A stretch of DNA of 64,000 bases, taken from assembly GCF_021043375.1 (NCBI RefSeq), contig NZ_JAJNDV010000004.1, positions 186,001-250,000 on the forward strand. The letters are read 5' to 3'. The stretch is from Sphingomonas sp. IC-56. Lineage in GTDB: Bacteria; Pseudomonadota; Alphaproteobacteria; Sphingomonadales; Sphingomonadaceae. The notes beneath the pieces are model-generated. The model saw nothing but the letters and a program-made list of their open reading frames with translations. It was not told the DNA's origin and did no database searches. Within the stretch, counting starts at the first letter, position 1. Every line of letters begins with the position of its first letter. The position numbers were made by a program, and so were the translations under genes. Positions 17,654 to 26,946 of the stretch are shown piece after piece.

Positions 17654-17911
17654 ATGGCAGACAGCAAGAACAACAGCGACAACGCGACCAAGAACGAGGA
17701 GTCGAACACCTCCTTCATCAAGACTGCGCAGGGTGCGATCGGCGGCGCCGTCGACGCAACCGTCACCGCAGTGAAGGAGCACCCCGTCGCCGCCGCAGCA
17801 ATCGCGGCCGGCGCTGCGGCAGCGGTGGGTGGCGCGGCCTATGCCGCCACCAAGCTGAGCGGCGAAAAGGCGGGGAATGGTGAAGCCGGAAAGGCCGACC
17901 CGAAGAAGTAA
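17654..17911 (+). CDS. Small Ala/Gly-rich helical protein, unknown function
   Basis: 85 residues. A hydrophilic Asn/Lys/Glu-rich N-terminus (about 1-20) and a KTAQGAIGGAVDATVTAVKE amphipathic helix are followed by an Ala/Gly stretch, AAAAIAAGAAAAVGGAAYAA, that could insert in or lie on a membrane, and a polar Lys/Gly tail. GGGAGA is 8 bases before the ATG at 17654. Composition resembles small stress-related helical proteins but I recognise no family. A strong terminator follows 9 bases after the stop, closing the transcription unit. Confidence 0.75.
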   Translation: MADSKNNSDNATKNEESNTSFIKTAQGAIGGAVDATVTAVKEHPVAAAAIAAGAAAAVGGAAYAATKLSGEKAGNGEAGKADPKK

Positions 17912-17920
17912 GCCGGTATG

Positions 17921-17947
17921 AGCCCCTCCCGCGCGGGAGGGGCTTTG
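17921..17947 (+). terminator. Rho-independent terminator
   Basis: AGCCCCTCCCGC and its exact reverse complement GCGGGAGGGGCT form a GC-rich stem, followed by TTT. It ends the peroxiredoxin / small-protein unit. Confidence 0.8.
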
Positions 17948-17991
17948 CCCAGCTACTTGCAACGCGGCCTTTGACGGCTTAGCCGTCGAAG

Positions 17992-19443
17992 ATGACACGC
18001 GCATCCGATATCGTCACCGAGCTAGACCGCCTCTACAGCGCCTCGGTCGAGCGGCTTCAGGCCGCCCTCACTCGCTATCTCACCGACGGCACCCCGCCCT
18101 CGCCGGCAAGCCGCAGCGATGGCTCCTTCGCCTATCCCGAGATCCACGTCACTTATCGCGGCGGCACCGACCGCCCCGTCCCGCGCCGCTCGTTCGGCCG
18201 GCTGGTCGAATCGGGCGAGTACCGCATCAGCGTGACCAAGCCGGCGATCTTCGCCGACTATCTGATCGAGCAGCTGACCTTCCTTACCGAGGACTATGAC
18301 GTCGAAGTGGAGGCACGGCCCGGGCGCCAGGAAATACCCTTCGCCTATGTGCTCGATCCGGGCCACGCGCTGAGCCTCGACCAGGTCTCGGCGAGCGATC
18401 TCGCGCGCCACTTCCCGGCGACCGAGCTTGCCCATATCGGTGACGAGATCGCCGACGGCTTGTGGATCAGCCAGGACGATACGCGCCCGCTGGCGCTGTT
18501 CGACGGCCTTCGCACCGACTTCTCGCTCGCGCGCCTGCGCCACTATACCGGCACGCCGACCGAGCATGTGCAGCAGTACATCCTGTTCACCAACTATCAC
18601 CGCTATGTCGATGAATTCGTCCGCTGGGCTTGCGGCCAGCTGGGGCCGCGCGAGAATGGCGAGCCCAGCCGCTTCACCGGCGTGTCCGGCGCGGGGGGCA
18701 TCGTCATCGAGCGGCCCGAGGACATGGACCGGCTGGTGAGCGACAGCGCCTGGCGCCGCCACCAAATGCCGGCTTATCACCTGATGGCGCCAGGCCGTAC
18801 CGGCATCACCCTGGTCAATATCGGCGTCGGCCCGTCCAACGCCAAGACGATCACCGATCACCTTGCCGTGCTCCGGCCCGAAGCGTGGCTGATGATCGGT
18901 CACTGCGGCGGCCTGCGTCCCAGCCAGCGGATCGGCGACTATGTCCTCGCCCACGCCTATCTGCGCGACGATCACATCATGGACGACGTGCTCCCGCCCG
19001 AGATTCCCATCCCCGCGATTGCCGAGGTCCAGCTGGCCCTCGCGCGTGCGGCCGAGACCGTGTCGGGCCAGTCGGGGGACGAACTCAAGCAGCGCCTGCG
19101 CACCGGCACCATCGTCACCACCGACGACCGCAATTGGGAGCTGCGCTATTCGCAGTCGGCGCTGCGCTTTTCGCTCAGCCGCGCGGTCGGCGTGGACATG
19201 GAGTCCGCCACGCTCGCCGCCCAGGGCTATCGCTTCCGCGTTCCCTACGGCACCCTGCTCTGCGTCTCGGACAAGCCGCTCCATGGCGAGTTGAAGCTGC
19301 CGGGCCAGGCCAACCGCTTCTACGAGCGCGCGATCAACGAGCACCTTCGCATCGGCATCGAGACGGTGGAGGAACTCCGCCGCGAAGGCGCCAAGCTGCA
19401 CAGTCGCAAGCTGCGCGCCTTCAACGAACCGCCGTTCCGCTGA
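17992..19443 (+). CDS. amn: AMP nucleosidase
   Basis: 483 residues. Amn hydrolyses AMP to adenine and ribose 5-phosphate and helps control adenylate pools. The N-terminal AMP-nucleosidase-specific domain (about 1-170) precedes a C-terminal purine nucleoside phosphorylase fold with TLVNIGVGPSNAKTITDHLA, WLMIGHCGGLRPSQ and the base-recognition block GVDMESATLAAQGYRFRVPYG, then CVSDKPLHGELK. ATG at 17992. It stands alone, followed by a hairpin and a short ORF. Confidence 0.95.
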   Translation: MTRASDIVTELDRLYSASVERLQAALTRYLTDGTPPSPASRSDGSFAYPEIHVTYRGGTDRPVPRRSFGRLVESGEYRISVTKPAIFADYLIEQLTFLTEDYDVEVEARPGRQEIPFAYVLDPGHALSLDQVSASDLARHFPATELAHIGDEIADGLWISQDDTRPLALFDGLRTDFSLARLRHYTGTPTEHVQQYILFTNYHRYVDEFVRWACGQLGPRENGEPSRFTGVSGAGGIVIERPEDMDRLVSDSAWRRHQMPAYHLMAPGRTGITLVNIGVGPSNAKTITDHLAVLRPEAWLMIGHCGGLRPSQRIGDYVLAHAYLRDDHIMDDVLPPEIPIPAIAEVQLALARAAETVSGQSGDELKQRLRTGTIVTTDDRNWELRYSQSALRFSLSRAVGVDMESATLAAQGYRFRVPYGTLLCVSDKPLHGELKLPGQANRFYERAINEHLRIGIETVEELRREGAKLHSRKLRAFNEPPFR

Positions 19444-19448
19444 TCCTC

Positions 19449-19488
19449 TGGACATCGCTCTTCCCCGGTCGGGGTGGAGCGATGTCCA
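19449..19488 (+). terminator. Strong hairpin after amn (terminator-like, no U-tract)
   Basis: TGGACATCGCTC and its exact reverse complement GAGCGATGTCCA form a 12-bp stem, with an inner CCCC/GGGG stem. It begins 5 bases after the amn stop. No T-run follows, so it may protect the mRNA 3' end or slow polymerase rather than act as a classical terminator. Confidence 0.5.
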
Positions 19489-19523
19489 TGCCGGCGCGTT
19501 CTCCGGGCCGAAGGAGAGCAAGC

Positions 19524-19667
19524 ATGAACCCCGAACCCACCAGCCCCGAAAACCTGGACACCGAAGAAGGTGCCCATGCCCACCAAGCCGATGGCACGGA
19601 CTCTTCGGGCCAGCTCGACGCCGGCATTGCGGACGAGAACATGATCCCCGACGAGATCCCCGAGTAA
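19524..19667 (+). CDS. Short acidic hypothetical protein
   Basis: 47 residues starting MNPEPTSPENLDTEEGAHAH; very acidic and probably disordered, with no known domain. AAGGAG lies 7 bases before the ATG at 19524. The good ribosome-binding site in a non-coding gap supports translation. It ends 3 bases before the convergent SIMPL gene stop. Confidence 0.5.
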   Translation: MNPEPTSPENLDTEEGAHAHQADGTDSSGQLDAGIADENMIPDEIPE

Positions 19668-19670
19668 AAC

Positions 19671-20414
19671 TCAGCGGGTCAGCTGGAACTCCACGGTCAG
19701 GTTCGCCTGCACCGTCACCTCATCTGCCTGCGCCGCCGGCTTGGGCGCGAAGGTCGAGACCAGCTGGCCCACAAAGTTGATCGCGCCTGCGGTCAGGTCC
19801 TGCCGCTCGCTGATCCGAGTGACCGTCGCCCGCCGCAGCCCCAGCGACGCGGCATAGGCGTCAGCCTCGGCCTGCGCCTTTTTCAGCGCATCCGCCTTGG
19901 CCTGGCGCGTCGGGACGACATAGTCGATCAGCAGCGGGATTGCTTCATCGCTCACCGCACCCCCATTCGCCTCAATGAGCGGGCGGGCGCTTTCCACAGC
20001 CGCACGGCTCGGCGCATCGAGCATCAGCTTTTCGGTCGCGGTGGATTGCGGCGTTTCCTCGCTGTCATCGTCCAACACTTCGGTGCTGAAGCTCGGCTTC
20101 GAACGCCCGCCGATGGTCGCGATCAGGCTCGCCACCGATGTCGGCGCGGCAGGGTCCGGATGGGCCTCGCGCACGTTCAGTCCGCCCAGCTGTTGCAGCA
20201 GCTTCGCCCGCGCTGCCGCCAACGCACTTCCGGCAGCAGCTTCGTCCGCGCCCTTGGCGGTCAGCGTCACGGTCAGCCGATACCGGTTTGCCGCCTGCGT
20301 GATCTGCCCGGTGGACAGGATCTCCACCGACACAGGGCCCGTTGCCGGCGCCGCCTGCGCCCACACGCCCGACGATGCGCCAAGCATCGTCAGCGCAATC
20401 GCGTACTTCATCAT
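19671..20414 (-). CDS. SIMPL domain (DUF541) periplasmic protein
   Basis: 247 residues. Signal peptide MMKYAIALTMLGASSGVWAQ with AQA cleavage context, then a SIMPL/DUF541 domain: VSVEILSTGQITQAANRYRL, repeated Ala/Lys helices (AAARAKLLQQL; KADALKKAQAEADAYAASLGL) and the C-terminal strand TVQANLTVEFQL. Family members (for example the BP26 antigen and YggE) form periplasmic oligomers linked to oxidative or envelope stress; the exact role is unclear. ATG at 20414; divergent from asd. Confidence 0.88.
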   Translation of the reverse strand: MMKYAIALTMLGASSGVWAQAAPATGPVSVEILSTGQITQAANRYRLTVTLTAKGADEAAAGSALAAARAKLLQQLGGLNVREAHPDPAAPTSVASLIATIGGRSKPSFSTEVLDDDSEETPQSTATEKLMLDAPSRAAVESARPLIEANGGAVSDEAIPLLIDYVVPTRQAKADALKKAQAEADAYAASLGLRRATVTRISERQDLTAGAINFVGQLVSTFAPKPAAQADEVTVQANLTVEFQLTR

Positions 20415-20611
20415 GATGCGTTCTCCCCTTTTGCTTGGGGCAGCCTAAGAGCAAAGGCGCGTGCAAGTCGACAAACAACAAATGCGCGCCCGCCGCGCCG
20501 CTAAAGCCCCGCTTTCCCGCGTACACAGGCGAAAGCGTTTCCATTCGTTGCCCACGCGCCTACATGGGCGTCACCGCTCCTTTCGGGCGGGCACAATCGA
20601 AAAGGACGCAA

Positions 20612-21640
20612 ATGGGCTACCGTGTCGTGGTCGCTGGCGCCACCGGCAATGTCGGGCGCGAAATGTTGAACATCCTGGCCGAGCGGGAATTCCCGATCGA
20701 CGAAATCGCCGTGCTGGCGTCGTCGCGCTCGACCGGCGACGTGATCGACTTTGGCGAGACCGGCAAACAGCTCAAGGTCCAGAATATCGAGCATTTCGAT
20801 CCCACGGGCTGGGACATGGCGCTGTTCGCGATCGGCTCTGAGGGCTCGGCCCAATATGCGCCCAAGTTCGCCGCAGCCGGCTGCACGGTGATCGACAACG
20901 CCTCGCTCTACCGCATGGACCCTGACGTCCCGCTCATCGTGCCCGAAGTGAACCCTGAGGCGATCGATGGGTACAAGGTGCGCAACATCATCGCGAACCC
21001 GAACTGCTCGACCGCGCAGATGGTGGTGGCGCTAAAGCCGCTGCACGACATCGCGAAGATCAAGCGCGTGGTCGTCGCAACCTACCAATCGGTCTCCGGC
21101 GCGGGCAAAGCGGGCATGGACGAGCTGTTCGAGCAGAGCCGCAACATCTTCGTCGGCGATCCTTCGACGCCCACCAAGTTCACCAAGCAAATCGCTTTCA
21201 ACGTGATCCCGCATATTGACAGCTTCCTGGACGATGGCTCGACCAAGGAAGAATGGAAGATGGTCGTCGAGACCAAGAAGATCCTCGACCCCAAGATCAA
21301 GGTGACGGCGACCTGCGTGCGCGTGCCGGTGTTCGTCGGCCATTCCGAGGCGATCAACATCGAGTTCGAGGACGAAATCTCGGCCGAACAGGCCCAGTCG
21401 ATCCTGCGCGAAGCGCCCGGTATCATGCTGGTCGATAAGCGCGAGGACGGCGGCTATGTCACGCCGGTCGAATGCGTCGGCGAATATGCGACCTATGTCA
21501 GCCGCGTGCGCGAGGATTCCACGGTGGAGAACGGCCTGTCGCTCTGGTGCGTCAGCGACAATCTCCGCAAGGGCGCGGCGCTGAACGCGGTCCAGATCGC
21601 CGAACTCCTCGGCCGCCGCCACCTCCAAAAGGCGGACTGA
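20612..21640 (+). CDS. asd: Aspartate-semialdehyde dehydrogenase
   Basis: 342 residues. Reduces aspartyl phosphate to aspartate semialdehyde with NADPH, at the branch to lysine/DAP, threonine and methionine. NADP-binding VVVAGATGNVGREML opens the protein; the catalytic Cys is in NPNCSTAQMVVAL; substrate-binding residues follow in VRVPVFVGHSEAINIEF with the general-base His. The start ATG at 20612 has AAAGGAC 7 bases upstream; the frame continues upstream but those residues are not part of the family. Confidence 0.96.
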   Translation: MGYRVVVAGATGNVGREMLNILAEREFPIDEIAVLASSRSTGDVIDFGETGKQLKVQNIEHFDPTGWDMALFAIGSEGSAQYAPKFAAAGCTVIDNASLYRMDPDVPLIVPEVNPEAIDGYKVRNIIANPNCSTAQMVVALKPLHDIAKIKRVVVATYQSVSGAGKAGMDELFEQSRNIFVGDPSTPTKFTKQIAFNVIPHIDSFLDDGSTKEEWKMVVETKKILDPKIKVTATCVRVPVFVGHSEAINIEFEDEISAEQAQSILREAPGIMLVDKREDGGYVTPVECVGEYATYVSRVREDSTVENGLSLWCVSDNLRKGAALNAVQIAELLGRRHLQKAD

Positions 21641-21645
21641 CAAGA

Positions 21646-21755
21646 TCCTCCCCGGCACGGGGAGGGGAACCCTGCGAAGCATCGTGGAGGGGGATCACCG
21701 CGGGCGAACCCGCTGGCGAACGCCCCCTCCACCACTCGCTCCACGAGCGGCTCCC
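21646..21755. repeat. Dispersed intergenic repeat, type C (GGAGGGG family)
   Basis: Begins AGATCCTCCCCGGCACGGGG and contains GTGGAGGGGG with a mirrored CCCCCTCCACCACTCGC. It is a degenerate relative of the inverted repeat at 29291-29427, lying between the convergent asd and chemoreceptor genes. Confidence 0.6.
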
Positions 21756-21779
21756 CTCCTCCCGCGGGAGGAGTTTATT
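21756..21779 (+). terminator. Terminator-like hairpin between asd and chemoreceptor
   Basis: CTCCTCCCGCGGGAGGAG is a perfect palindrome followed by TTTATT on the plus strand; it fits a terminator for asd placed just before the convergent gene's stop. Confidence 0.6.
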
Positions 21780-23559
21780 ACCGAACCTTCGGAAATGCCG
21801 GGCTGAACGATTTCGGCCGGATCGGCGCGCTGCCGGACACCCGGAAGGCGTGCGCCATGCGGTCGAGCTCAGACGCCTGATCGGTCAGCTGGCGCGCCGC
21901 GGCCGAGGTTTCCTCCACCATCGCCGCATTCTGCTGGGTCGAATGGTCCATAGTGCCGATCGCGGTGCTTACTTCGCGGATCGCCTGCGACTGCGCATTG
22001 TTATCCGCCGAGATCGCGCCAAGCAGCGTGTGCACTTCGTTCACCGTGCCGACGATCTGCGACAGCGACTGGTCGACACGCTCCACGGCACCCACCGCCA
22101 GGTCGACTTCGCCTCGCGTGGCGGTCAGCTGATCGCGGGCGCGCCCTGCCTCTTCCTCGGCGCGCATCGCCAGCGCCGATACCAGGTCGGCGACCACCGC
22201 GAAGCCCCGGCCTGCCTCACCGGCGCGCCCTGCCTCGACGGCGGCGTTCATGGCCAGCACGCGCGTCTGGAACGCGATCTTGTCCAGGCCCTCGATCACG
22301 CTGTCGATGCCCTGCGCGCTTTCCGAAACGCGCGACATCGCCTTCACTGCTTCGTCGGTGGTGCTGCGACCCGAACCGACGACCGCGATCGCCTCGTCGG
22401 CACGCGCCAGCGTCTTGGTTGCCGCCTGCGCGGTGAAGCCGATCCGCTCGCTCATCTGCGTGATCGCGGCAGAGGTTTGCTCCAGGCTGGCGGCATTGCT
22501 CTCGGTGCGGCGCGCCAGGTCTTCGGACGCGCTGGCGATCTCGCTGGAACCGGTGCGGATCGAATCCGTGCTCTCGGCCACTGCGCTAATCAGCTCGCGC
22601 AGCTTCGCCACGGCGTCGTTGAAGTCGCGGGCCAGCATTGCATAGTCGCGGGGGAAATCACGGCCCAACTCCACCGTCAGGTCGCCGTCGGACAGGCCGT
22701 TCAATGCATTGCCGAGCGCGTCCATCGCCTTAACGCGGTCCGCCTGCGCTTCTGCGTTGCTCGCCTCAGCCGCCTGCTTGGCAATCGTCGCCTGGCGGAA
22801 GACTTCGAGCGCGGAGGCCATGCGGCCGATCTCGTCGGCCCGGTCCCGCGCGGGAATGTCGACGCCGGTTTCGCCGGTGGCAAGGCGCTGCATCGCCTTG
22901 TCCATCTGCCCCAGCGGCCGGAACATGGCGCGGTTCACCAGGAAGCACAGTGCGGTTGCAGCCAGTGCGATCAACAGGCCCGCAATCGCCATCGAACGGC
23001 GCAGATCGTCGATCGACGCGGCCACATCGTCCTTGGGAATGCCGACATACAGCACGCCGATCGTTTGGCCTGCGCCATCCTTGATCGGATCATAGGCGGT
23101 GTAGAAGGACTTGCCGAGAATGTCGGCCTCGCCGCGATAGGTCTTGCCCTCGTTCAGAACCATGTCGCGCGCCGGGCCTGCCGCCAGTGGCGTCCCGACC
23201 GCGCGGCTGCCATCGGGCTTGGTCACGTTGGTGGTGACCCGCATGTCGCCCGCGAATACCGTCGCGGTGCCACCGACCAGCGTCTTGATCTCATCGACCG
23301 GCGCCGACCAGTTGTTGAGCAGCTTGTCGCCGACATACAGCTTGTCGCCCTCGCGGCGGAACTCGGCGCCATAGTTGTGCAGCACGCTCCAGGCGACGCG
23401 CATGTTCGTTTCCTGGCGCTCGGCAGCGGTGCGGGCCGCTTCGCTCGTCACGGCATTGTCGCTGACGACGAAAGTCGAGACCGCGAGCAGCAGCAGTGCA
23501 CAGATGGTAAGTGCGGTGGTTTTCGTCGCGAGTGAAAAGTTGCGGATGCGGGCGAACAT
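21778..23559 (-). CDS. Methyl-accepting chemotaxis protein with periplasmic single-Cache domain
   Basis: 593 residues. Order: transmembrane helix 1 (about 12-34); single-Cache ligand domain ([34 protein letters not shown] and [15 protein letters not shown]); transmembrane helix 2 (about 185-205); two HAMP-like segments ([17 protein letters not shown] and [19 protein letters not shown]); signalling domain with tip [20 protein letters not shown]. After FAVVAD the usual EVRALAQRS is replaced by [12 protein letters not shown], a variant worth noting because this strand contacts CheA/CheW. ATG at 23559 with AGAGGA upstream; earlier in-frame starts are intergenic. Confidence 0.93.
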   Translation of the reverse strand: MFARIRNFSLATKTTALTICALLLLAVSTFVVSDNAVTSEAARTAAERQETNMRVAWSVLHNYGAEFRREGDKLYVGDKLLNNWSAPVDEIKTLVGGTATVFAGDMRVTTNVTKPDGSRAVGTPLAAGPARDMVLNEGKTYRGEADILGKSFYTAYDPIKDGAGQTIGVLYVGIPKDDVAASIDDLRRSMAIAGLLIALAATALCFLVNRAMFRPLGQMDKAMQRLATGETGVDIPARDRADEIGRMASALEVFRQATIAKQAAEASNAEAQADRVKAMDALGNALNGLSDGDLTVELGRDFPRDYAMLARDFNDAVAKLRELISAVAESTDSIRTGSSEIASASEDLARRTESNAASLEQTSAAITQMSERIGFTAQAATKTLARADEAIAVVGSGRSTTDEAVKAMSRVSESAQGIDSVIEGLDKIAFQTRVLAMNAAVEAGRAGEAGRGFAVVADLVSALAMRAEEEAGRARDQLTATRGEVDLAVGAVERVDQSLSQIVGTVNEVHTLLGAISADNNAQSQAIREVSTAIGTMDHSTQQNAAMVEETSAAARQLTDQASELDRMAHAFRVSGSAPIRPKSFSPAFPKVR

Positions 23560-23694
23560 GACGTCCTCTGGTATCGTGCCGGGCGGACGCACTGCGCCCG
23601 CTTTGAAAGTGATTCCTTTCCATTGTAGGATCGTTTGCCGACTTGGATTTTCTCTGCGGAATCTACGTAGGTTGGCGATTGCGGGAGCAGGTCG

Positions 23695-24138
23695 ATGCGC
23701 GAAGAGGTAACCGGGGGATGCCAATGCGGACACATCCGGTACCGCGCGACGATCACCGACGACGACGCCTATCTCTGCCACTGCCGCATGTGCCAGCGCG
23801 CCACGGGCGGCGTGTCGATCGCCTTCAAGAACCTGCCTAAGGCGGACGTGGTTTGGGATACGAAGCCCGAGCGTTACACATCTTCTCCCATCGCCGAGCG
23901 TGGCTTCTGTGCCCGCTGCGGGACGCCGCTCACCTATGAAGCGCACGATCATGACCAGATGGATCTGACAGTCGGGAGCTTCGACCACCCCGAACGGTTC
24001 AAGCCTGTCGAGCATTCTGGCTGCGAGAGCTGGCACCGCGACTGGCTTGACACCAGCCACCTGCCCGCCTCACGGACCGACCAGAATGCGAGCATGGTCA
24101 AACGCTGGATGGAAAAACTTGGCAGACTTCCCGACTGA
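23695..24138 (+). CDS. GFA family (glutathione-dependent formaldehyde-activating-like) zinc protein
   Basis: 147 residues. Zinc ligands of the GFA fold are seen: [10 protein letters not shown] (Cys9, Cys11), [12 protein letters not shown] (Cys28, Cys30, Cys33) and [10 protein letters not shown] (Cys72, Cys75). GFA proteins resemble S-hydroxymethylglutathione synthase, but most family members have no proven activity. ATG at 23695, divergent from the chemoreceptor; the 3' end overlaps the following hydrolase gene. Confidence 0.9.
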   Translation: MREEVTGGCQCGHIRYRATITDDDAYLCHCRMCQRATGGVSIAFKNLPKADVVWDTKPERYTSSPIAERGFCARCGTPLTYEAHDHDQMDLTVGSFDHPERFKPVEHSGCESWHRDWLDTSHLPASRTDQNASMVKRWMEKLGRLPD

Positions 24139-24880
24139 AACGCACCGCTTCACCAGCTTCGACGGTACCGAACTGGCGTGGCATGAAATAGGTACGGGGC
24201 GCCCGCTGGTACTGATCCACGGCTATTTCTCGACGGCGTACATCAACTGGATCAAATATGGCCACGCCGCGCTGCTGGCGCAGGCAGGATTCCGCCTGAT
24301 CCTCCCGGATCTGCGCGCGCACGGCGAAAGCGCCAAGCCCCACGATCCGGCCGCCTATCCGCCCGACGTGCTGATGCGCGACGGGATGGCGCTGATCGAG
24401 CATCTGGGGCTCACCGACTATGACCTGGGCGGCTATTCGCTCGGCGCCCGCACGGTGGTGCGCATGCTTGCCAACGGCGCCAGCCCCAGACGCGCGGCGC
24501 TGTGCGGGATGGGCCTGAGCGGCCTGCTCGCCACCGAAGGCCGCGGCGAATATTTCCGCCGCGTCCTCACAAATCTCGGCAGCTTCGAGCGCGGCAGCAC
24601 CGAATGGATGACCGAGGCGTTCCTCAAGACCACCAAGGGCGATCCAGAGGCACTGCTGCTGATCCTCCAGACCTTTGTCGACACGCCGCAGCAAGAGATC
24701 GCAGCGATCCCCCAGCCGATCATCGTAGTCGCTGGTGCGGAGGATTTCGACAACGGCTCGGCACAGGAAGTGGCCGACCTGCTCCCTGACGGCCGCTTTG
24801 TGGAAATCCCCGGCAATCACATGAGCGCAGTATCGCGGCCCGAACTGGCGACCGCGATCCTGGAGTTCCTGCAGAGCTAG
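24119..24880 (+). CDS. Alpha/beta fold hydrolase
   Basis: About 253 residues. The oxyanion region PLVLIHGYFSTAY, the strand-turn LILPDLRAHGES, and the nucleophile elbow GGYSLGARTV (catalytic Ser) are clear, followed by IIVVAGAEDFD (catalytic Asp) and EIPGNHMSAV (catalytic His). The start is uncertain: TTG at 24119, which best matches homologous N-termini and overlaps the GFA stop by 20 bases, or ATG at 24086. Substrate unknown. Overlap with the GFA gene implies coupled expression. Confidence 0.88.
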   Translation: MADFPTETHRFTSFDGTELAWHEIGTGRPLVLIHGYFSTAYINWIKYGHAALLAQAGFRLILPDLRAHGESAKPHDPAAYPPDVLMRDGMALIEHLGLTDYDLGGYSLGARTVVRMLANGASPRRAALCGMGLSGLLATEGRGEYFRRVLTNLGSFERGSTEWMTEAFLKTTKGDPEALLLILQTFVDTPQQEIAAIPQPIIVVAGAEDFDNGSAQEVADLLPDGRFVEIPGNHMSAVSRPELATAILEFLQS

Positions 24881-24991
24881 GCCTTTGCGGACCTCGGTGG
24901 AGGTGAATTCACCACCGCGATCAACATCTTGACCCAAGCGGCACGGCGCGCGAGTGTCCGGCGCATCCCTCCTGTCCTTGAAGGCACCTCC

Positions 24992-26809
24992 ATGATCCGT
25001 ACCGGCATTTCGATGCTCGCTCTGGCCGCGTTTCTGTCCACACCCGCAGTCTCTCAGACGGCGCAACAGGCACCTACCGCGGCCGAGGCACAGGCATTCC
25101 TCGACCGCGTCCAAAAGGAAGTGACCGAGTTCAACCTGACGGCGCAGCGTGTCGCCTGGATCAACGCCACCTATGTCAACGAAGACACCGACGCGCTTGC
25201 CGCCGACTATGGTGCGCGCGGGACCGAAATGGCGGTGCGCTATGCCGGCGAAGCGGCCCGCTTCCAGAAGGCGCGCGGCCTCACCGCCGAGCAGCAGCGC
25301 CAGCTGACCATGCTGCGCAGCGCGATCACCCTCCCCGCGCCCACCACGCCCGGCGCCGCACAGACGCTGTCGGACATCTCGACCAAGCTCGGCTCGATGT
25401 ATGCGCGCGGCAAGGGCACGCTGAACGGCAAGCCGATCAACGGCAGCGATATCGAAGCGGCGATGGGCGAAAGCCGCAATCCCGCCGAGCTCAAGGAAAT
25501 GTGGGTCAGCTGGAACGATCAGGTCGGCGCGCCGATGCGCGGCGACTATGCCAAGATGACCAGCATCGCCAACCAGGGCGCACGCGACCTGGGCTTCCCA
25601 GACACCGGCACCATGTGGCGCTCGGCCTATGACATGCCGCCCGAGGAGTTCGCCAAGCTCACCGACAAGCTGTGGAGCGAGGTGAAGCCGCTCTACGTCT
25701 CCCTCCACACCTATGTCCGCCGCAAGCTGAACGAGAAATATGGCGACGCGGTCCAGGCCAAGACCGGCCCGATCCGCGCCGACCTGCTCGGCAACATGTG
25801 GGCCCAGGAATGGGGCAACATCTATGACGTGGTGGCCCCCAAGGGCGCGGGCGATCTGGGCTATGACACCGGCGAGCTGCTCAAGGCCAAGAACTATGAC
25901 TGGCGCAAGATGGTGCAGACCGGTGAGGGCTTCTACTCCTCGCTCGGCTTCGCCCCCCTGCCCGAGACCTTCTGGCAACGTTCGCTCTTCCTGAAGCCCG
26001 CCGACCGCGAAGTGCTGTGCCACGCCTCGGCCTGGGACCTGGACGAGAAGGACGACATCCGCATCAAGATGTGCATCAAGGTGAATGGCGACGACTTCGT
26101 CACGATCCACCATGAGCTCGGCCACAACTATTACCAGCGCGCCTACAAGAACCAGCCCATGCTGTACCGCAACGGCGCGAATGACGGCTTCCACGAGGCG
26201 ATCGGCGATTTCGTCGCACTGTCGATCACGCCCGAATACCTCACCCAGATCGGCCTGCTCGACAAGGCGCAGGTGCCCAGCGCAGACAAGGACACCGGCC
26301 TGCTGCTGCGCCAGGCGATGGACAAGGTCGCGTTCCTGCCCTTTGGCCTGATGGTCGACAAATATCGCTGGAACATCTTCTCAGGGCAGATCGCGCCCGA
26401 GGCGTATCAAGCCGGCTGGGACAAGCTGCGTCTCCAGTACCAGGGCATCGTCCCCCCGGTCGCGCGCGATGAGACCAAGTTCGATGCCGGCGGCAAATAC
26501 CATGTGGCGGGCAGCGTCCCCTACACCCGCTACTTCCTCGCCCGCCTGCTCCAGTTCCAGTTCTTCAAGGCCGCCTGCGACCAGTCCGGCTGGAAGGGCC
26601 CGCTCCATCGCTGCTCCTTCTACGGCAACAAGGAAGTCGGCGCGCGGCTGAACAAGATGCTGGAAATGGGCGCGTCCAAGCCGTGGCCCGACGCGCTTCA
26701 GGCCTTCACCGGCACCCGCGAGATCTCGGGCAAGGCGATGATGGAATATTTCGCCCCGCTCAAGACCTGGCTCGACCAGCAGAACAAGGGCCAGCCGCAA
26801 GGCTGGTAA
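24992..26809 (+). CDS. Peptidase family M2 (angiotensin-converting-enzyme-like dipeptidyl carboxypeptidase)
   Basis: 605 residues. Signal peptide MIRTGISMLALAAFLSTPAVS, so exported. The gluzincin site HHELGHNYYQ carries HEXXH at His374-His378, and the third zinc ligand lies in NDGFHEAIGDFVALS. SVPYTRYFLARLLQFQFF holds the conserved Tyr/Arg of the ACE active site. These enzymes remove C-terminal dipeptides from peptides. The ATG at 24992 was chosen because it begins the signal peptide. It converges on a DPP-IV-like gene, so the pair could degrade imported peptides from both ends (inference). Confidence 0.94.
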   Translation: MIRTGISMLALAAFLSTPAVSQTAQQAPTAAEAQAFLDRVQKEVTEFNLTAQRVAWINATYVNEDTDALAADYGARGTEMAVRYAGEAARFQKARGLTAEQQRQLTMLRSAITLPAPTTPGAAQTLSDISTKLGSMYARGKGTLNGKPINGSDIEAAMGESRNPAELKEMWVSWNDQVGAPMRGDYAKMTSIANQGARDLGFPDTGTMWRSAYDMPPEEFAKLTDKLWSEVKPLYVSLHTYVRRKLNEKYGDAVQAKTGPIRADLLGNMWAQEWGNIYDVVAPKGAGDLGYDTGELLKAKNYDWRKMVQTGEGFYSSLGFAPLPETFWQRSLFLKPADREVLCHASAWDLDEKDDIRIKMCIKVNGDDFVTIHHELGHNYYQRAYKNQPMLYRNGANDGFHEAIGDFVALSITPEYLTQIGLLDKAQVPSADKDTGLLLRQAMDKVAFLPFGLMVDKYRWNIFSGQIAPEAYQAGWDKLRLQYQGIVPPVARDETKFDAGGKYHVAGSVPYTRYFLARLLQFQFFKAACDQSGWKGPLHRCSFYGNKEVGARLNKMLEMGASKPWPDALQAFTGTREISGKAMMEYFAPLKTWLDQQNKGQPQGW

Positions 26810-26826
26810 GCCCGCTGCTACAAACC

Positions 26827-26931
26827 AACTGTTCCCCGGCGAAGGCCGGGGCGCAGTTGCAACACACTGTCGAAGGCGCGGGAACGGAGCCGCACCCGCC
26901 CGCAACTGTTCCCCGGCCTTCGCCGGGGAAC
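26827..26931. repeat. Dispersed intergenic palindromes, type B (two copies, opposite orientation)
   Basis: Copy one (26827-26859) reads AACTGTTCCCCGGCGAAGGC and continues CGGGGCGCAGTTG; copy two (26903-26931) reads CAACTGTTCCCCGGCCTTCG and continues CCGGGGAAC. Each holds a CCCCGGC-GAAGG-CCGGGG type hairpin. They fill the gap between the convergent peptidase genes. Confidence 0.75.
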
Positions 26932-26946
26932 CCTATCGCCAAGCCC

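Noticed and set aside
18022..19521. 499-codon minus-strand frame antisense to AMP nucleosidase
   Set aside because: Shadow frame; amn is full length on the plus strand.
24098..26194. 698-codon minus-strand frame antisense to the hydrolase and M2 peptidase
   Set aside because: Shadow of two genes with complete catalytic motifs, crossing their boundary.
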